Part shown: one piece after another, positions 5,899 through 6,027 of the stretch
How positions within the stretch are numbered: the stretch's first letter is position 1
Layout of the letters: the number at the start of each line of letters is the position of its first letter
Assembly (NCBI GenBank): GCA_947177935.1
Contig: CAMWWG010000066.1
Location: 1-6,027 of the forward strand
Length of the DNA stretch: 6,027 nucleotides
Direction: 5' to 3'
Source: an uncultured Ruminococcus sp.
GTDB lineage: Bacteria; Bacillota; Clostridia; Oscillospirales; Ruminococcaceae
Translations under genes and position numbers: made by a program
The notes under the pieces: model-generated
Databases searched by the model: none
The model's input: the letters and a program-made list of their open reading frames with translations, nothing else
Told to the model about the DNA's origin: nothing

Positions 5899-5908
5899 CT
5901 TCTTTCCT
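5899..5908 (-). promoter_or_regulatory. Unusually spaced ribosome-binding site of htpG
   Basis: AGGA (5905-5908) lies 14 bases before the htpG ATG, too far for the best efficiency; only a weak GAAG (5899-5902) is at 8 bases. The AGGA is instead 6 bases from an out-of-frame ATG at 5898, which opens an 18-codon frame that overlaps the htpG start. The htpG start itself is certain from the conserved N-terminus. Confidence 0.5.
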
Positions 5909-5931
5909 GAAATTAAATTTAAATTAAATTT

Positions 5932-5968
5932 TAAAATTAGCACTCTCGCTCTCAGAGTGCTAATTTTA
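5932..5968. promoter_or_regulatory. CIRCE operator (HrcA repressor site)
   Basis: The core TTAGCACTC-N9-GAGTGCTAA (5937-5963) matches the canonical CIRCE element exactly. The symmetry extends beyond the core to 14-bp perfect arms (5932-5945 and 5955-5968). It begins at the last base of the -10 box and covers the predicted transcription start near 5961, so HrcA bound here would block the promoter. It would also be transcribed and could fold at the very 5' end of the htpG mRNA. Confidence 0.97.
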
Positions 5969-5995
5969 GTATAGCATGTTTTTTTAAAAAATCAA
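5968..5995 (-). promoter_or_regulatory. Sigma-A promoter of htpG
   Basis: TTGATT (5990-5995) and TATACT (5968-5973) on the minus strand, 16 bases apart, abut the CIRCE element. The leader would be about 70 bases. Vegetative-type boxes plus CIRCE fit control by repression rather than by an alternative heat-shock sigma factor. No gene is visible in 5996-6027. Confidence 0.8.
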
Positions 5996-6027
5996 GAGCT
6001 ATTTCTGATAATTCATAAAAAATTTAT

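Overview
The window looks like chromosomal DNA from a low-to-moderate GC Gram-positive anaerobe, most likely a clostridial (Ruminococcus-like) Firmicute. Support for this comes from sigma-A type promoters with -10 TATACT boxes, AT-rich intergenic DNA, a CIRCE heat-shock operator and the flavour of the proteins. The genus is a guess. All five genes lie on the minus strand, so transcription runs from high to low coordinates.

In transcription order: (1) htpG (5890-3998), a complete Hsp90 chaperone. It is preceded by a sigma-A promoter (5968-5995) that abuts a perfect CIRCE operator (core 5937-5963, arms extending to 5932-5968), which predicts HrcA repression. (2) After a 164-base gap holding a 3' hairpin and a separate strong promoter (3863-3891), a 130-residue unrecognised protein (3817-3425) with one N-terminal membrane segment and an acidic soluble part. 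Its codon use (many ATA, AGA, AGG) differs from its neighbours. (3) A GC-rich hairpin (3379-3399), then a GtrA-family four-helix membrane protein (3339-2800). (4) Four bases after its stop, a hotdog-fold acyl-CoA thioesterase of the YbgC/FadM type (2795-2367). (5) A 242-base regulatory gap, then glgP, glycogen phosphorylase (2124 to beyond base 1). The first 708 codons are present and open; roughly the last 100 residues lie outside the window.

The gap before glgP (2125-2366) holds no gene but is rich in signals: a TTGTCA-N17-TATACT promoter, an inverted repeat upstream of it that also contains a perfect half of a catabolite-responsive element, an 11-base tandem repeat in the first transcribed bases, and two overlapping, mutually exclusive hairpins in the leader.

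The genes are mostly ordinary housekeeping functions (protein folding, glycogen breakdown, acyl-CoA hydrolysis, envelope lipid-sugar transport) in separate transcription units. I see no phage, insertion sequence, CRISPR, tRNA or rRNA, and no evidence of a multi-gene novel system. The unexplained items are the orphan membrane protein with its unusual promoter and the regulatory architecture of the glgP and htpG leaders.
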